NCBI GenBank assembly: GCA_903870545.1
Contig: CAIQDI010000006.1
Span: 62,001-126,000, forward strand
Length of the DNA stretch: 64,000 bases
Reading direction: 5' to 3'
Source of the DNA: an uncultured Pseudomonadota bacterium
GTDB taxonomy: Bacteria > Pseudomonadota > Gammaproteobacteria > Methylococcales > Methylomonadaceae
Both the position numbers and the translations under genes were made by a program. The notes under the pieces were generated by a model that ran no database searches, was not told where the DNA came from, and saw only the letters and a list, made by a program, of their open reading frames with translations. Within the stretch, counting starts at the first letter, position 1, and every line of letters begins with the position of its first letter. Shown here in pieces: positions 45,408 through 55,069 of the stretch.

Positions 45408-47102
45408 TTAATCTTTAATAAACAAAGCATTAACAAAATTTTCGGCATCAAAATCTTGTAAATCTTCAATGCTTTCGCCAATGCCAATGTAACGAATCGG
45501 AATACCAAATTGTTTTGCCAGCGCGAAAATCACGCCACCTTTTGCGGTGCCGTCCAATTTCGTCAACGTCAAACCCGTCAACGTCACGGCTTCGTTGAAC
45601 AATCTTGTTTGCGAAATCGCATTTTGCCCCGTTCCCGCATCCAAAACTAATAGCACCTCATGCGGCGCAGTGTCGTCAAGTTTCGACATAATACGTTTTA
45701 CTTTTTTCAATTCGTCCATCAAATTCGACTTCGTTTGCAAACGCCCCGCCGTATCTGCAATCAAAACGTCAATGCCTTTCGCTTGCGCCGATTGAATTGC
45801 GTCATAAATGACCGAAGCCGAATCTGCGCCCGTGTGTTGCGCGACAACGTGAATCTGATTGCGGTCGCCCCACGCTTGTAATTGCTCCACCGCCGCCGCT
45901 CTGAACGTATCGCCCGCCGCCAACATGACGCTGTGACCTTGCATTTTTAAACGGTTTGCCAATTTGCCAATCGTGGTCGTTTTGCCCGCGCCATTTACGC
46001 CAACCACTAAAATGACAAACGGTTTATCTTGTTTGGGAATGGTTAAATTGAGGCTGCACGGACGCAAAATTTCAAGTAATTCTTCTTTTAAAATAGCTTC
46101 CAATGCCGCGCTGTCTTTCAATTCTGAACGAGTGACGCGCTCATTTAATTTCGCAATAATTGCGTTCGTTGCTTCAACGCCAACGTCCGCCATTAACAAA
46201 TTCGCTTCGATTTCTGCGAGCAAATCATCGTCAATCGTTTTCGATAATGATAACGTTGAAAATACGCCGCCTAGCCCGTTTCGTGTGCGTTGTAATTGCG
46301 ATTTTAAACGTCCGTACAACGAATCAGCCGCTGTTTCGCCGACGGGAAATTGCGTTTTTTCGGCTTCACTTTCGGGTAAAAGTGGAAAGTCATATTTGCT
46401 GTAAAAATGAATCGCAATCAGCGGCAACATTAACAACGTCGCCAACGTCGCGTGAATCACCGACATCCACCACGGCAAATCCAATCGAATCGTGAGGATA
46501 CTCAAACTGATTTGCAAAAATAACAGCCCGCTCAACCACAAACCCGCTTTGCGTAAGGTTTTCGACGGTGCAGAAGTCGCTTGAAACGTGATGCCGCTCA
46601 AAATCACGAAACACAATAACGCGCCCGCACGATGCAACCACGCCAAGGTAATTTGCGCGTCGTAAGCCACAACGCCGCTGTAATTATTTTGCAAACCGTA
46701 AAATAAATTCAGCGCATTTTCATAATTCAACGCCGGCAACCACGTTCCGTTACATTGCGGGAAACCTCGGCACGCCACCGCTGCATGATTTGCCGTCGTC
46801 CAATCGCCCAAAAGCACTTGAATAAACAAAATCAGCAACGCAACTTGCACAAACAAACGGCTTTGCGGTTCGGGCGATAAAATCACTTTCGGATTCAAAC
46901 GCAAATACAGCGCGAACAACAACCAAAAAAAGCCATTGATTAGCAACAATTGTCCCGTGACCACAATCGGCATGGTTTTAGGCAGTGAATTATACAGCGC
47001 GGTAAATTGACCAAAATCAATCGGCGATAAGCGCATCCATTCGCCGCCAATCAGCATCAATAACGATAATACGATGCTAAATCCTGTTATTTTTCTAAAC
47101 AT
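45408..47102 (-). CDS. ftsY: Fusion protein: truncated heme A synthase (CtaA/COX15) + signal recognition particle receptor FtsY
   Basis: One open frame of 564 codons. Residues 1-235 hold about six TM segments matching the C-terminal two-thirds of CtaA: LGDWTTANHAAVACRGFPQCNG, with cysteines C111 and C117, then H157 (AWLHRAGAL) and H217 (SVIHATLATL), the heme-ligand pair of the C-terminal bundle. The first CtaA bundle is mostly missing; its remaining helix has VVTGQL where VVTAHL is expected. Residues about 258-564 are the FtsY NG GTPase: IDDDLLAEIEANLLMADVG, VNGAGKTTTIGKLA (G1), GDTFRAAAVEQL, IADTAGRLQ and LTKLDGTAKGG. The acidic FtsY A-domain is replaced by the CtaA part. No ATG lies between TM6 and the N-domain core. 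Confidence 0.85.
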   Translation of the reverse strand: MFRKITGFSIVLSLLMLIGGEWMRLSPIDFGQFTALYNSLPKTMPIVVTGQLLLINGFFWLLFALYLRLNPKVILSPEPQSRLFVQVALLILFIQVLLGDWTTANHAAVACRGFPQCNGTWLPALNYENALNLFYGLQNNYSGVVAYDAQITLAWLHRAGALLCFVILSGITFQATSAPSKTLRKAGLWLSGLLFLQISLSILTIRLDLPWWMSVIHATLATLLMLPLIAIHFYSKYDFPLLPESEAEKTQFPVGETAADSLYGRLKSQLQRTRNGLGGVFSTLSLSKTIDDDLLAEIEANLLMADVGVEATNAIIAKLNERVTRSELKDSAALEAILKEELLEILRPCSLNLTIPKQDKPFVILVVGVNGAGKTTTIGKLANRLKMQGHSVMLAAGDTFRAAAVEQLQAWGDRNQIHVVAQHTGADSASVIYDAIQSAQAKGIDVLIADTAGRLQTKSNLMDELKKVKRIMSKLDDTAPHEVLLVLDAGTGQNAISQTRLFNEAVTLTGLTLTKLDGTAKGGVIFALAKQFGIPIRYIGIGESIEDLQDFDAENFVNALFIKD

Positions 47103-47108
47103 TTTCTA

Positions 47109-47711
47109 CTAACCAATTTGTGAAATTTTTAAAAGGTGCATCAAATCACTTTTCGCGTCGTACGGATTAAAATTTGGCGCGTATTGCATCATAAAATTGC
47201 CGAGCGGATCGACGAGTAATAATGCACCTTCGGGAATTTGTCTATTATAAAGCAGGTTGAGTTTTTCGATGACAGCCGCATTCGGTTTTAAACGCAATAA
47301 ATCGCCGTCTTCTTTCCACCAATTCGCGGCGGAGTCTTGCGAAACGGTTGAATCCAGCACCAAAACTGCGCGGCGCGTTCGCACTAATTCTTTGTTTAAC
47401 ATCAAACGCAATTGCCGACTTTTGTAAATTGCGTCTAAACAAATTTCACCACAATCGCCTTTCGGAATCACGTTGACGATTAACCAATGCGCGTCTAATT
47501 CTTTTAAATTGTCCTGCGAAAATGTGTCAAAACCTTGAAAATCCGTGCGTTCCGTGGTGATAATGGGCGCGATTAACTGCCCGTGATTGGTCGCGGACGG
47601 TGTCAGTAATTCGGGATTTTTTGCCAAAAACCACGCGATGCTGAACGGAATAATCGACATCGCGAAAATTCCGATAATGAGTTGTCTATTTTTACGTTGT
47701 TGGGGAGTCAT
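47109..47711 (-). CDS. Membrane-anchored thioredoxin-fold protein of the cytochrome oxidase cluster (SCO-like)
   Basis: The 200-residue product has one TM segment at about 11-29 and a periplasmic domain. That domain has a CxxxC motif in PKGDCGEICLDAIYKS, the pattern of SCO-type copper chaperones, though the usual following Pro is missing. The C-terminal part LLLVDPLGNFMMQYAP is typical of this fold (the 'ivDp.G.l...y' strand). Proteins like this lie between surf1 and ctaA in many proteobacterial oxidase clusters. It overlaps surf1 by 20 bp and is 6 bp before the fusion gene. A copper-delivery or redox role is inference. Confidence 0.78.
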   Translation of the reverse strand: MTPQQRKNRQLIIGIFAMSIIPFSIAWFLAKNPELLTPSATNHGQLIAPIITTERTDFQGFDTFSQDNLKELDAHWLIVNVIPKGDCGEICLDAIYKSRQLRLMLNKELVRTRRAVLVLDSTVSQDSAANWWKEDGDLLRLKPNAAVIEKLNLLYNRQIPEGALLLVDPLGNFMMQYAPNFNPYDAKSDLMHLLKISQIG

Positions 47712-48411
47712 TTTTTTTCAAGCCATATTTAATAAAGATTATTGTCAGCACAAACGCCAAACCAAACCATTGTAGCGCGTAGCCCAAATGTTGTTCGGGT
47801 TGCATAATTTTCGCTGCCGACCATTCGCGTTTAAAACCATTGGGCGAATTTGCGTCTAATTCTAGTTGAAAATTAAACAATTCATAACCCGTATTCGTCG
47901 CTAAAACGTGCGCGTCCATCACGCCAACTATTGCTGGATTGGTTTTTGAAGGTTGATTTGCGCCGGTCAAGCTCAAACCCACGCTCGGAAAACTGTTAAT
48001 TCGTCCATTCAATGTGATTTCGTTATTCGACTGAAAATCAACATTGGGCAACGTCGCACGCGGTTCAATTAGTGGAATCCAGCCGCGATTAACCAAAATG
48101 ACTTTAGGGCTATTTTGTAATTTAAACGGCGTGAACACAAAATAACCGGCTTTCCCCGCTTCAATTTGATTGTCGAGTAAAAACTGTTTCGTCGTGTCGT
48201 AATGCCCCGTGACGCTCGCTTTTTTATAACGCAATTGGGCGGAATTATCGGGCGTTTCATTTGTTAATTGCACCGATTCGCTGATTCGATTGGCTTCGAG
48301 ATTTAAAAATTGTTGTTTATCGTCCGCACGTTGAACTTGCCAAATCCCCAAGCCCAAAAATAACGTAAAAAATCCCAAATACGCAAACACCCACCTCAAT
48401 TTTATATTCAT
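47692..48411 (-). CDS. SURF1 family cytochrome oxidase biogenesis protein
   Basis: SURF1 assists heme a insertion into subunit I. From the ATG at 48411 (AAGG upstream) the product has 239 residues: TM1 at 8-26 with the family motif LGLGIWQVQRADDKQ, a periplasmic domain with YFVFTPFKL and VILVNRGWIPL, and TM2 at the end (HLGYALQWFGLAFVLTIIF). An ATG at 48450 is in frame but less well placed. It is divergent from the small twin-TM protein gene. Confidence 0.92.
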   Translation of the reverse strand: MNIKLRWVFAYLGFFTLFLGLGIWQVQRADDKQQFLNLEANRISESVQLTNETPDNSAQLRYKKASVTGHYDTTKQFLLDNQIEAGKAGYFVFTPFKLQNSPKVILVNRGWIPLIEPRATLPNVDFQSNNEITLNGRINSFPSVGLSLTGANQPSKTNPAIVGVMDAHVLATNTGYELFNFQLELDANSPNGFKREWSAAKIMQPEQHLGYALQWFGLAFVLTIIFIKYGLKKNDSPTT

Positions 48412-48487
48412 TTTGTTGCCTTTAAAGTTGTATTGCCGCCGTAAAATCATCGAAAATAGGTTTTTCTTTTTTCACGAGATAAAATTT

Positions 48488-48739
48488 ATGTTTATTAAAA
48501 CGATTGTTATTATTGCATTTTTAGCGATTATCGCCAGTTTAGGCTCGGCGTTATTTCGCTTAGTAAAACACAAAGACACCGCAGATTCACAAAAAATGCT
48601 CAAAGCGTTGACGTTCCGAATTGGTTTATCCGTCGCGTTATTTATTTTTATGGTGATTTTAGTCGCGACGGGAGTAATCGAACCGACCGGTTTGGGTGCG
48701 CGAATTCACGCGCCTTCCTCCGAACTTAAAACGAATTAA
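48488..48739 (+). CDS. DUF2909-type twin-transmembrane small protein
   Basis: The 83-residue membrane protein has two hydrophobic segments (IVIIAFLAIIASLGSALFRLV and IGLSVALFIFMVILVATG) linked by KHKDTADSQKMLKALTFR, with the conserved 'M.kaLt.Ri..S' connector. Such genes regularly sit inside proteobacterial cox clusters on the opposite strand, as here between surf1 and cox3. The start is the ATG at 48488 (GAGA about 9 nt upstream). Function is unknown. Confidence 0.85.
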   Translation: MFIKTIVIIAFLAIIASLGSALFRLVKHKDTADSQKMLKALTFRIGLSVALFIFMVILVATGVIEPTGLGARIHAPSSELKTN

Positions 48740-48750
48740 CTTCGCTGACA

Positions 48751-48787
48751 AAAAAAAAGCGTGGTCGATTGTGACCACGCTTTTTTA
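48751..48787. terminator. Bidirectional intrinsic terminator
   Basis: GCGTGGTC (48759-48766) pairs with GACCACGC (48773-48780), with an A run before and a T run after. It lies between the convergent DUF2909-type gene and cox3, so it also ends the coxB-to-cox3 transcript before surf1, which must then have its own promoter. Confidence 0.9.
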
Positions 48788-48802
48788 CAAAAAATTTTCG
48801 AT

Positions 48803-49669
48803 TTACATTAAATAAACGAAAATAAACAAACCTAACCAAACCACGTCCACAAAATGCCAATACCAAGCAGCTGCTTCAAATGCGAAGTGATTTTCGGGTG
48901 TAAAATGACCTTTCGCGCTACGGAATAAAACCACGCTCAAAATAATGGCACCCACGCAAACGTGGAAACCATGAAAACCGGTCAACATGAAAAAGGTCGA
49001 ACCGTAAATACCTGAACCTAACGTTAAGCCCATTTCGGTGTATGCTTCGTGGTATTCAATCGCTTGGCAAAACACGAACAAAAAGCCTAAACCGACTGTT
49101 GCCGCTAAACCTTGAATCAATTGTTTACGATTTTTAGCAATCAAACCGTGGTGCGCCCAAGTACACGTTACGCCACTGGTTAACAGCAACAATGTGTTCA
49201 ATAAAGGCAAACCAAACGCGCCCATCGGTTCAAAATGTCCACCAACATTTCCAGGTCCATTGGTTGGCCACGCGGCGGTAAAACCTGACCACAAGAATTC
49301 ATGTGTTGCGCCGTGTGAGCCTTCACCACCTAACCAAGGCACTGATAAATTGCGGGTGTACCACAACGTGCCGAAAAACACGGCGAAAAACATGATTTCA
49401 GAAAAAATAAACCACATCATGCCCATGCGATAAGACACGCCGACCCCGTGATTGTACATTCCCGTTTCACTTTCGGTGGCTTGCAGTGTGAACCAACCTG
49501 CCAACATCACCACTAAAATCGCTAGCCCAGCAATCATCAGCGTTGAGCCAATCGATGAGCCGTTAAGATAATTTGCAAATCCCACCAACGTCGTGAGCAA
49601 ACCCGCTGTCGCCAGCACGGGCCACGTCGCTTTGTGCGGGATGTAATAAGTAGCATTACTTGTGGACAT
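48803..49669 (-). CDS. coxC: Cytochrome c oxidase subunit III
   Basis: The 288-residue subunit III has seven TM segments. It opens with YYIPHKATWPVLATAGLL, then GVSYRMGMMWFIFSEIMFFAVFF (TM with the conserved E), TCTWAHHGLIA, GFHGFHVCVGAIIL and AWYWHFVDVVWLGLFIFVYL at the end. These are classic COX3 motifs. It is 13 bp after cox11 and ends at the bidirectional terminator. Confidence 0.97.
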   Translation of the reverse strand: MSTSNATYYIPHKATWPVLATAGLLTTLVGFANYLNGSSIGSTLMIAGLAILVVMLAGWFTLQATESETGMYNHGVGVSYRMGMMWFIFSEIMFFAVFFGTLWYTRNLSVPWLGGEGSHGATHEFLWSGFTAAWPTNGPGNVGGHFEPMGAFGLPLLNTLLLLTSGVTCTWAHHGLIAKNRKQLIQGLAATVGLGFLFVFCQAIEYHEAYTEMGLTLGSGIYGSTFFMLTGFHGFHVCVGAIILSVVLFRSAKGHFTPENHFAFEAAAWYWHFVDVVWLGLFIFVYLM

Positions 49670-49682
49670 AAACTTCCCCTTG

Positions 49683-50234
49683 TTATTTTTTTACGGCTGT
49701 TTCAGTGTTATCAAAAAAAGTGTAGGACAATGTAATCGTTTTGTAGTCCGCCGGTAACGCTGGATTCACCACAAAACGCATCGGCATCGTTTTCTTTTCA
49801 TGCGGGGCAAATGTCTGTTCCGAAAAACAAAAACATTCGACCTTCTCAAAATAAGTGCTAGTCAAAGCGGGCGAAAAACTCGGAATTGCTCGCGCAACCA
49901 TCGTTTTGTTCGTCTTATTTTCAGCATAAAAATTAACCGTGTGATATTCGCCTGGATGAACTTGCAATTGCGGCATTTCCGAACTAAAAACCATCGGTGT
50001 ATTTTCGTTTAACGAAGTCATAAATTCCACGTTAACGTTACGGTTCACATCGACGGTATAAGCCGTTTCAGGAATGGCTTTAATCGCATCGGGACGATCG
50101 CGCTCAATCCATTTCCATTCGCACAACACGTCATACAACGGCACCAACGCATAACCAAAACCAAACATGGCAATAGCAGCAATCGCTAATTTTTGCCCCA
50201 ACTTTTTATTTTTTACAGAAACATCATCGTTCAT
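49683..50234 (-). CDS. ctaG: Cytochrome c oxidase assembly protein CtaG/Cox11
   Basis: Cox11 inserts CuB into subunit I. The 183 residues have one TM near the N-terminus (AIAAIAMFGFGYALVPLYDVLCEW) and the periplasmic copper-binding CFCF motif in EKVECFCFSEQTFAPHEK, then MPMRFVVNPALP. It is translated right after a 32-residue membrane peptide with which it shares an ATGA overlap, and 13 bp before cox3. Confidence 0.96.
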   Translation of the reverse strand: MNDDVSVKNKKLGQKLAIAAIAMFGFGYALVPLYDVLCEWKWIERDRPDAIKAIPETAYTVDVNRNVNVEFMTSLNENTPMVFSSEMPQLQVHPGEYHTVNFYAENKTNKTMVARAIPSFSPALTSTYFEKVECFCFSEQTFAPHEKKTMPMRFVVNPALPADYKTITLSYTFFDNTETAVKK

Positions 50235-50329
50235 CGTGAAATCGCTTGAATGACTGCCATAACGTAAATCGTAGTAGCAATAGCGAGTAACACCACTGCC
50301 GTTAGAATATTTTTTTGTTTAATCGTCAT
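50231..50329 (-). CDS. Cytochrome oxidase small assembly-type membrane peptide, 32 aa
   Basis: A short frame from the ATG at 50329 encodes 32 residues: MTIKQKNILTAV, a single TM helix rich in V, L, A and I, ending in VIQAISR. Its TGA overlaps the cox11 start (ATGA). Tiny single-TM proteins occur at this position, between coxA and cox11, in other proteobacterial oxidase clusters. The start has no strong ribosome-binding site, so translation is plausible but unproven. Confidence 0.7.
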   Translation of the reverse strand: MTIKQKNILTAVVLLAIATTIYVMAVIQAISR

Positions 50330-50341
50330 AATCGACTCGAT

Positions 50342-50380
50342 TCAAAATAGAGACGTGAAAATCACGCCTCTACATTTTGA
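50342..50380 (-). repeat. Hairpin between coxA and the small assembly gene
   Basis: Right after the coxA stop codon, the minus strand folds into a stem of about 17 bp (outer arms TCAAAAT and ATTTTGA, inner CGTGA/TCACG) with a 2-nt bulge, one G-U pair and a 3-nt loop. No clean T run follows. It may protect the coxBA mRNA end or reduce read-through into cox11-cox3. Confidence 0.55.
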
Positions 50381-50382
50381 CC

Positions 50383-52005
50383 TTAATTGTGATCGCAAGG
50401 AATCACAGTGGGTGGCGTAGAAAAGGTGTGATAAGGCACGGGTGATGGCAAAGTCCATTCCAAACCGTGTTTATGAGCATCTTCCCACACTTCGTCGGTC
50501 ACTTTTTCGCCTGTGCCGCCTTTAATTGTGTCAATCACAATCCAAAGGAATAACAATTGGCTCGCGCCGAAAATGAAACCACCGATACTTGAAATCATGT
50601 TCCAATCCGCAAATTGAATCGCGTAATCAGGAATACGACGTGGCATACCGGCTAATCCCAAAAAGTGTTGTGGGAAAAACAAAATGTTCACCGAAATCGT
50701 AGACAACCAGAAATGCAATTGTCCGATTTTTTCGTTGTACATGTGACCCGTCCATTTAGGCAACCAAAAGTAACCTGCCGCCATCAAAATGAAAACTGAG
50801 GCTGGAACAAGTGTGTAATGGAAATGTGCCACAATGAAATAGGTATCGTGATATTGAAAATCGACTGGTGCAACAGACATCATCAAACCAGTGAAACCAC
50901 CTAATGTGAACAATACAACGAAGGCAATTGAAAACAACATCGGTGTTTCAAATGTCATTGCGCCTTTCCACATCGTTGCCGTCCAGTTAAAGACTTTTAC
51001 GCCCGTTGGAATCGCAATTAACATCGTCGCGTACATAAAATACAGCTCGCCCGCAATAGGCATGCCGACGGTGAACATGTGATGCGCCCAAACGATGAAT
51101 GACAAAAACGCGATTGACGCAGTCGCATAAACCATTGAGCTGTAACCAAATAAAGGTTTACGCGCAAACACAGGAATAATTGTTGACGCGACACCAAACG
51201 TTGGCAAAATCATGACATAAACTTCTGGGTGTCCGAAGAACCAGAAAATGTGTTGATAAAGCACAGGATCACCGCCACCCGCTGCATCAAAGAAGCTGGT
51301 GTGGAAGAATTTGTCGGTCAATAACATTGTTACCGCGCCAGCAAATACAGGCATAATCGCGATTAACAAAAAGCCCGTAATCAACCAAGTCCAAACGAAC
51401 ATCGGCATTTTCATCAACGGCATCGCCGGCGCACGCATATTCAAAATGGTTGCAACAATGTTAATCGCGCCCAAAATTGAAGAAATACCCAACAAATGCA
51501 CTGAGAAAATAGCAAACGGTAAGGCTTTACCTGTTTGTAAAACTAACGGTGGATATAAAGTCCAACCGCCAGCAGGTGCGCCGCCTTCCATGAATAACGT
51601 GGAAGCTAACAATAAAACGCCTGAAACCAACAACCAAAAACTCATGTTGTTCATGCGTGGCAACGCCATATCAGGCGCACCAATCATCATTGGAATCATC
51701 CAGTTTGCCAAACCCACAAACGCTGGCATAACTGCGCCGAAAACCATTACCAGCGCGTGCATGGTGGTCATCGAGTTAAAGAATTTTGGATCTACAAATT
51801 GCATTCCAGGTTCAAACAATTCAGCACGAATAACCATTGCCATCGCGCCACCGACAAAAAACATCGCCAGCGCAAACAGCAAATATAACGTACCAATATC
51901 TTTATGGTTGGTGGTAATTATCCAACGCAACCAGCCCTTTTCTGGGCCATGCGCGTGATCATCGTGATGATCATCGTGTCCATGTTCAGCTGTTACAGCA
52001 GACAT
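50383..52005 (-). CDS. coxA: Cytochrome c oxidase subunit I
   Basis: The catalytic heme-copper subunit has 540 residues and 12 TM segments. Markers are [18 protein letters not shown], the low-spin heme His in [12 protein letters not shown], and the CuB/Tyr motif [15 protein letters not shown] with His and the cross-linked Tyr. [11 protein letters not shown] carries the two further CuB His, and [13 protein letters not shown] the heme a/a3 His pair. A histidine-rich N-terminus ([14 protein letters not shown]) could bind metal. It lies 47 bp after coxB. Confidence 0.98.
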   Translation of the reverse strand: MSAVTAEHGHDDHHDDHAHGPEKGWLRWIITTNHKDIGTLYLLFALAMFFVGGAMAMVIRAELFEPGMQFVDPKFFNSMTTMHALVMVFGAVMPAFVGLANWMIPMMIGAPDMALPRMNNMSFWLLVSGVLLLASTLFMEGGAPAGGWTLYPPLVLQTGKALPFAIFSVHLLGISSILGAINIVATILNMRAPAMPLMKMPMFVWTWLITGFLLIAIMPVFAGAVTMLLTDKFFHTSFFDAAGGGDPVLYQHIFWFFGHPEVYVMILPTFGVASTIIPVFARKPLFGYSSMVYATASIAFLSFIVWAHHMFTVGMPIAGELYFMYATMLIAIPTGVKVFNWTATMWKGAMTFETPMLFSIAFVVLFTLGGFTGLMMSVAPVDFQYHDTYFIVAHFHYTLVPASVFILMAAGYFWLPKWTGHMYNEKIGQLHFWLSTISVNILFFPQHFLGLAGMPRRIPDYAIQFADWNMISSIGGFIFGASQLLFLWIVIDTIKGGTGEKVTDEVWEDAHKHGLEWTLPSPVPYHTFSTPPTVIPCDHN

Positions 52006-52052
52006 ATTTTTACCTCATTAAAAAGTTAAAAAAGAGTAAAGACGAGAAACCG

Positions 52053-53183
52053 TTATTTATCATCGTCGTCATAAACGGGCGTGATAGCTTTGGGTTGAAT
52101 TTCGTCGCCAACTTTATTGCCGAGTTCAGGCGCATTTCTAATGTAAGTAATGACTGCCGCTAATTCGTTGTCTTTCAACTTAGCAAATGAAGGCATTTTG
52201 CTGGTACCCGCTTGCAAGAAACCAATCAATGGATCCACGCCTGCGTTTACTTTTGCACTGCCACGCAAGGCAGGATAATCGCCTGGTGCGCCTGCGCCGT
52301 CAATTTGATGACACGATACACAGTTTTTCAAATACACTGCCGCACCATTTGCCATTAACTGTTCACGCGACAAATCGCTCAAATCAGGTTTTTCTTCTTG
52401 TTTTGCTAAAGTAGTTTTTACCCAATTATCGTAATCATTTTGTTCCATTGCGATAACCACGATGGGCATAAAGCCGTGATCGCGTCCGCATAATTCGGTA
52501 CATTGACCACGATAAGTTCCGGGTTTATCCACTGAAGTCCATGCTTCGTTAATGAAACCTGGGTTTGCATCTTTTTTCCAACCTAAATCAGGTACCCACC
52601 AAGAATGGATTACGTCAGCAGAGGTAAAAACGAAACGAATTTTTTTGCCAACAGGAACGACCAACGGTCTATCCACGTTTAACAAATAATGTGGCACGCC
52701 GTGCGGATCTGAACCATCGCGATGCGCTTTTTCACTTGCCGCATCTAAATGACTTTCAAAATGTACGCCGGTACCCAGATATTCATAATCCCAATACCAT
52801 TGTTTGCCAGTCACTTTAATCGACATATCGGAATTTTGAACATTATCTAACTCAATCATGGTTTTTGTGGCGGGAATTGCCATTGCCACTAAGATGATTG
52901 TAGGAATAATTGTCCAAATGATTTCGACGGTGGTATTTTCATGGAAATTCGCTGCTTGGTGTCCTCTGGATTTACGATGATGGTACATCGAGTAGAACAT
53001 CGTACCGAAAACGGCAATCCCAATAAATACACACACCCATAAAATGAGCATGTGCAGGTCATAAATGTCATTACTGACTTTCGTGACCCCTTGCATTAAG
53101 TTAAGTGCGTAATCCGCGTGTGCGCTTTGCAACCCAAGGGTAACTAACGTCGCACTAGCGAACAGTTGCTTTGTTTTTTTCAC
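52053..53183 (-). CDS. coxB: Cytochrome c oxidase subunit II with fused C-terminal cytochrome c
   Basis: The 376-residue subunit has a signal peptide, two TM segments (44-66 and 87-105), and the CuA domain with H193 (VIHSWWVP), C228, C232, H236 and M239 in GQCTELCGRDHGFM. A cytochrome c domain follows from about residue 270, with NCVSCHQIDGAGAPG (C288, C291, H292) and a likely Met ligand in TSKMPSFAKL. This is the caa3-type architecture. The GTG start at 53183 is preceded by AGGAG; that site pairs with CTCC to form a small hairpin at the start. The C-terminus ends in acidic DDDDK. Confidence 0.96.
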   Translation of the reverse strand: MKKTKQLFASATLVTLGLQSAHADYALNLMQGVTKVSNDIYDLHMLILWVCVFIGIAVFGTMFYSMYHHRKSRGHQAANFHENTTVEIIWTIIPTIILVAMAIPATKTMIELDNVQNSDMSIKVTGKQWYWDYEYLGTGVHFESHLDAASEKAHRDGSDPHGVPHYLLNVDRPLVVPVGKKIRFVFTSADVIHSWWVPDLGWKKDANPGFINEAWTSVDKPGTYRGQCTELCGRDHGFMPIVVIAMEQNDYDNWVKTTLAKQEEKPDLSDLSREQLMANGAAVYLKNCVSCHQIDGAGAPGDYPALRGSAKVNAGVDPLIGFLQAGTSKMPSFAKLKDNELAAVITYIRNAPELGNKVGDEIQPKAITPVYDDDDK

Positions 53184-53220
53184 GGAGCAAACTCCTCTAG
53201 TAGTTTAAAAACTTTATCGT

Positions 53221-53256
53221 TTATATCCATTGGTAATTCAAAGCGATATTACACAT
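53221..53256 (-). CDS. Possible 11-codon leader peptide upstream of coxB
   Basis: A minus-strand ATG at 53256 is preceded by AAAAGGAG with 8-nt spacing, a stronger ribosome-binding site than that of many genes here. It encodes MCNIALNYQWI then TAA, about 37 nt before the coxB GTG. It may be a regulatory upstream frame or a chance match. Confidence 0.3.
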   Translation of the reverse strand: MCNIALNYQWI

Positions 53257-53344
53257 TTGCTTTGCTCCTTTTACGCAATAATTATCACAAATAATCGGGT
53301 TAATTCTAACCTATGAACCTTATCTATGCTAGTTTGAAACAGGG

Positions 53345-54376
<1,032 letters not shown>

Positions 54377-54378
54377 TT

Positions 54379-55008
54379 ATGAGAATTAAGCACTATACCT
54401 TATTTGTTTTGTTTGTTGTATGCCTTGGTTTAACGCCGTTTACACGCGCAATGTCAGCTGAATTGTCACAGCCGCAACAAGCTATTTCTGAAGCATCGGA
54501 TAAATTGCAACAACGCATGCAAGACCAAAATTTCCTGAAAGATTTCAACAAAGTGACGCAATTTGTCGATCAAGCGATTAACCCGCACGTTGATTTTGAT
54601 AAAATCGCCTCTTTAGTATTAGGCAAAGCCTGGAAAACCGCCACACCAGACGAACAAAAACGCTTCAAAAAAGAATTTCAAACGTTGCTAGTTCGCACTT
54701 ATTCACGCGCTTTTAGCGAATTCAAAGAATGGTCGGTTCGATTTTTGCCCAGCGAAATGGAAGAAGGCGCAACCAAAGTGGTTGTCAAAACGGAAGTATT
54801 ACAACCTGGCATTCAACCTATTGCTGTTAATTACAGAATGTATTTAGCAAATGGCGAATGGAAAGCCTACGACATTATGATTGAAGGTGTCAGTTTAGTG
54901 ACCAATTACCGCACCACGTTTAGCGACGAAGTCCAAACCAAAGGCTCGCTCGATGCCGTGATTGACGGTTTGGCAAAACGTAACGCCGAAGCGTTAAAAA
55001 ATTCATAA
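54379..55008 (+). CDS. MlaC/Ttg2D-family periplasmic phospholipid-binding protein
   Basis: The product of about 209 residues has a signal peptide (MRIKHYTLFVLFVVCLGL, cleavage near residue 30) and the MlaC fold: DFNKVTQFVDQAINPHVDFDKIASLVLG, WKTATPDEQKRFKKEFQTLL, VRTYSRAFSEFK, YRMYLANGEWKAYDIMIEGVSL and NYRTTFSDEV. It matches the family that shuttles lipids between outer and inner membrane. The other mla genes are not in the window. I use the ATG at 54379 (GAGA upstream). Confidence 0.9.
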   Translation: MRIKHYTLFVLFVVCLGLTPFTRAMSAELSQPQQAISEASDKLQQRMQDQNFLKDFNKVTQFVDQAINPHVDFDKIASLVLGKAWKTATPDEQKRFKKEFQTLLVRTYSRAFSEFKEWSVRFLPSEMEEGATKVVVKTEVLQPGIQPIAVNYRMYLANGEWKAYDIMIEGVSLVTNYRTTFSDEVQTKGSLDAVIDGLAKRNAEALKNS

Positions 55009-55069
55009 TTCTTCGATTCACGACGGCGCAGGTTTAATTTTTTATTTTTGCGCCACAGCCTACTTTTCA

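Noticed and set aside
45964-46404. Plus-strand frame of 146 codons across the fusion gene
   Set aside because: Antisense to the FtsY N-domain; it has low-complexity composition and no ribosome-binding site.
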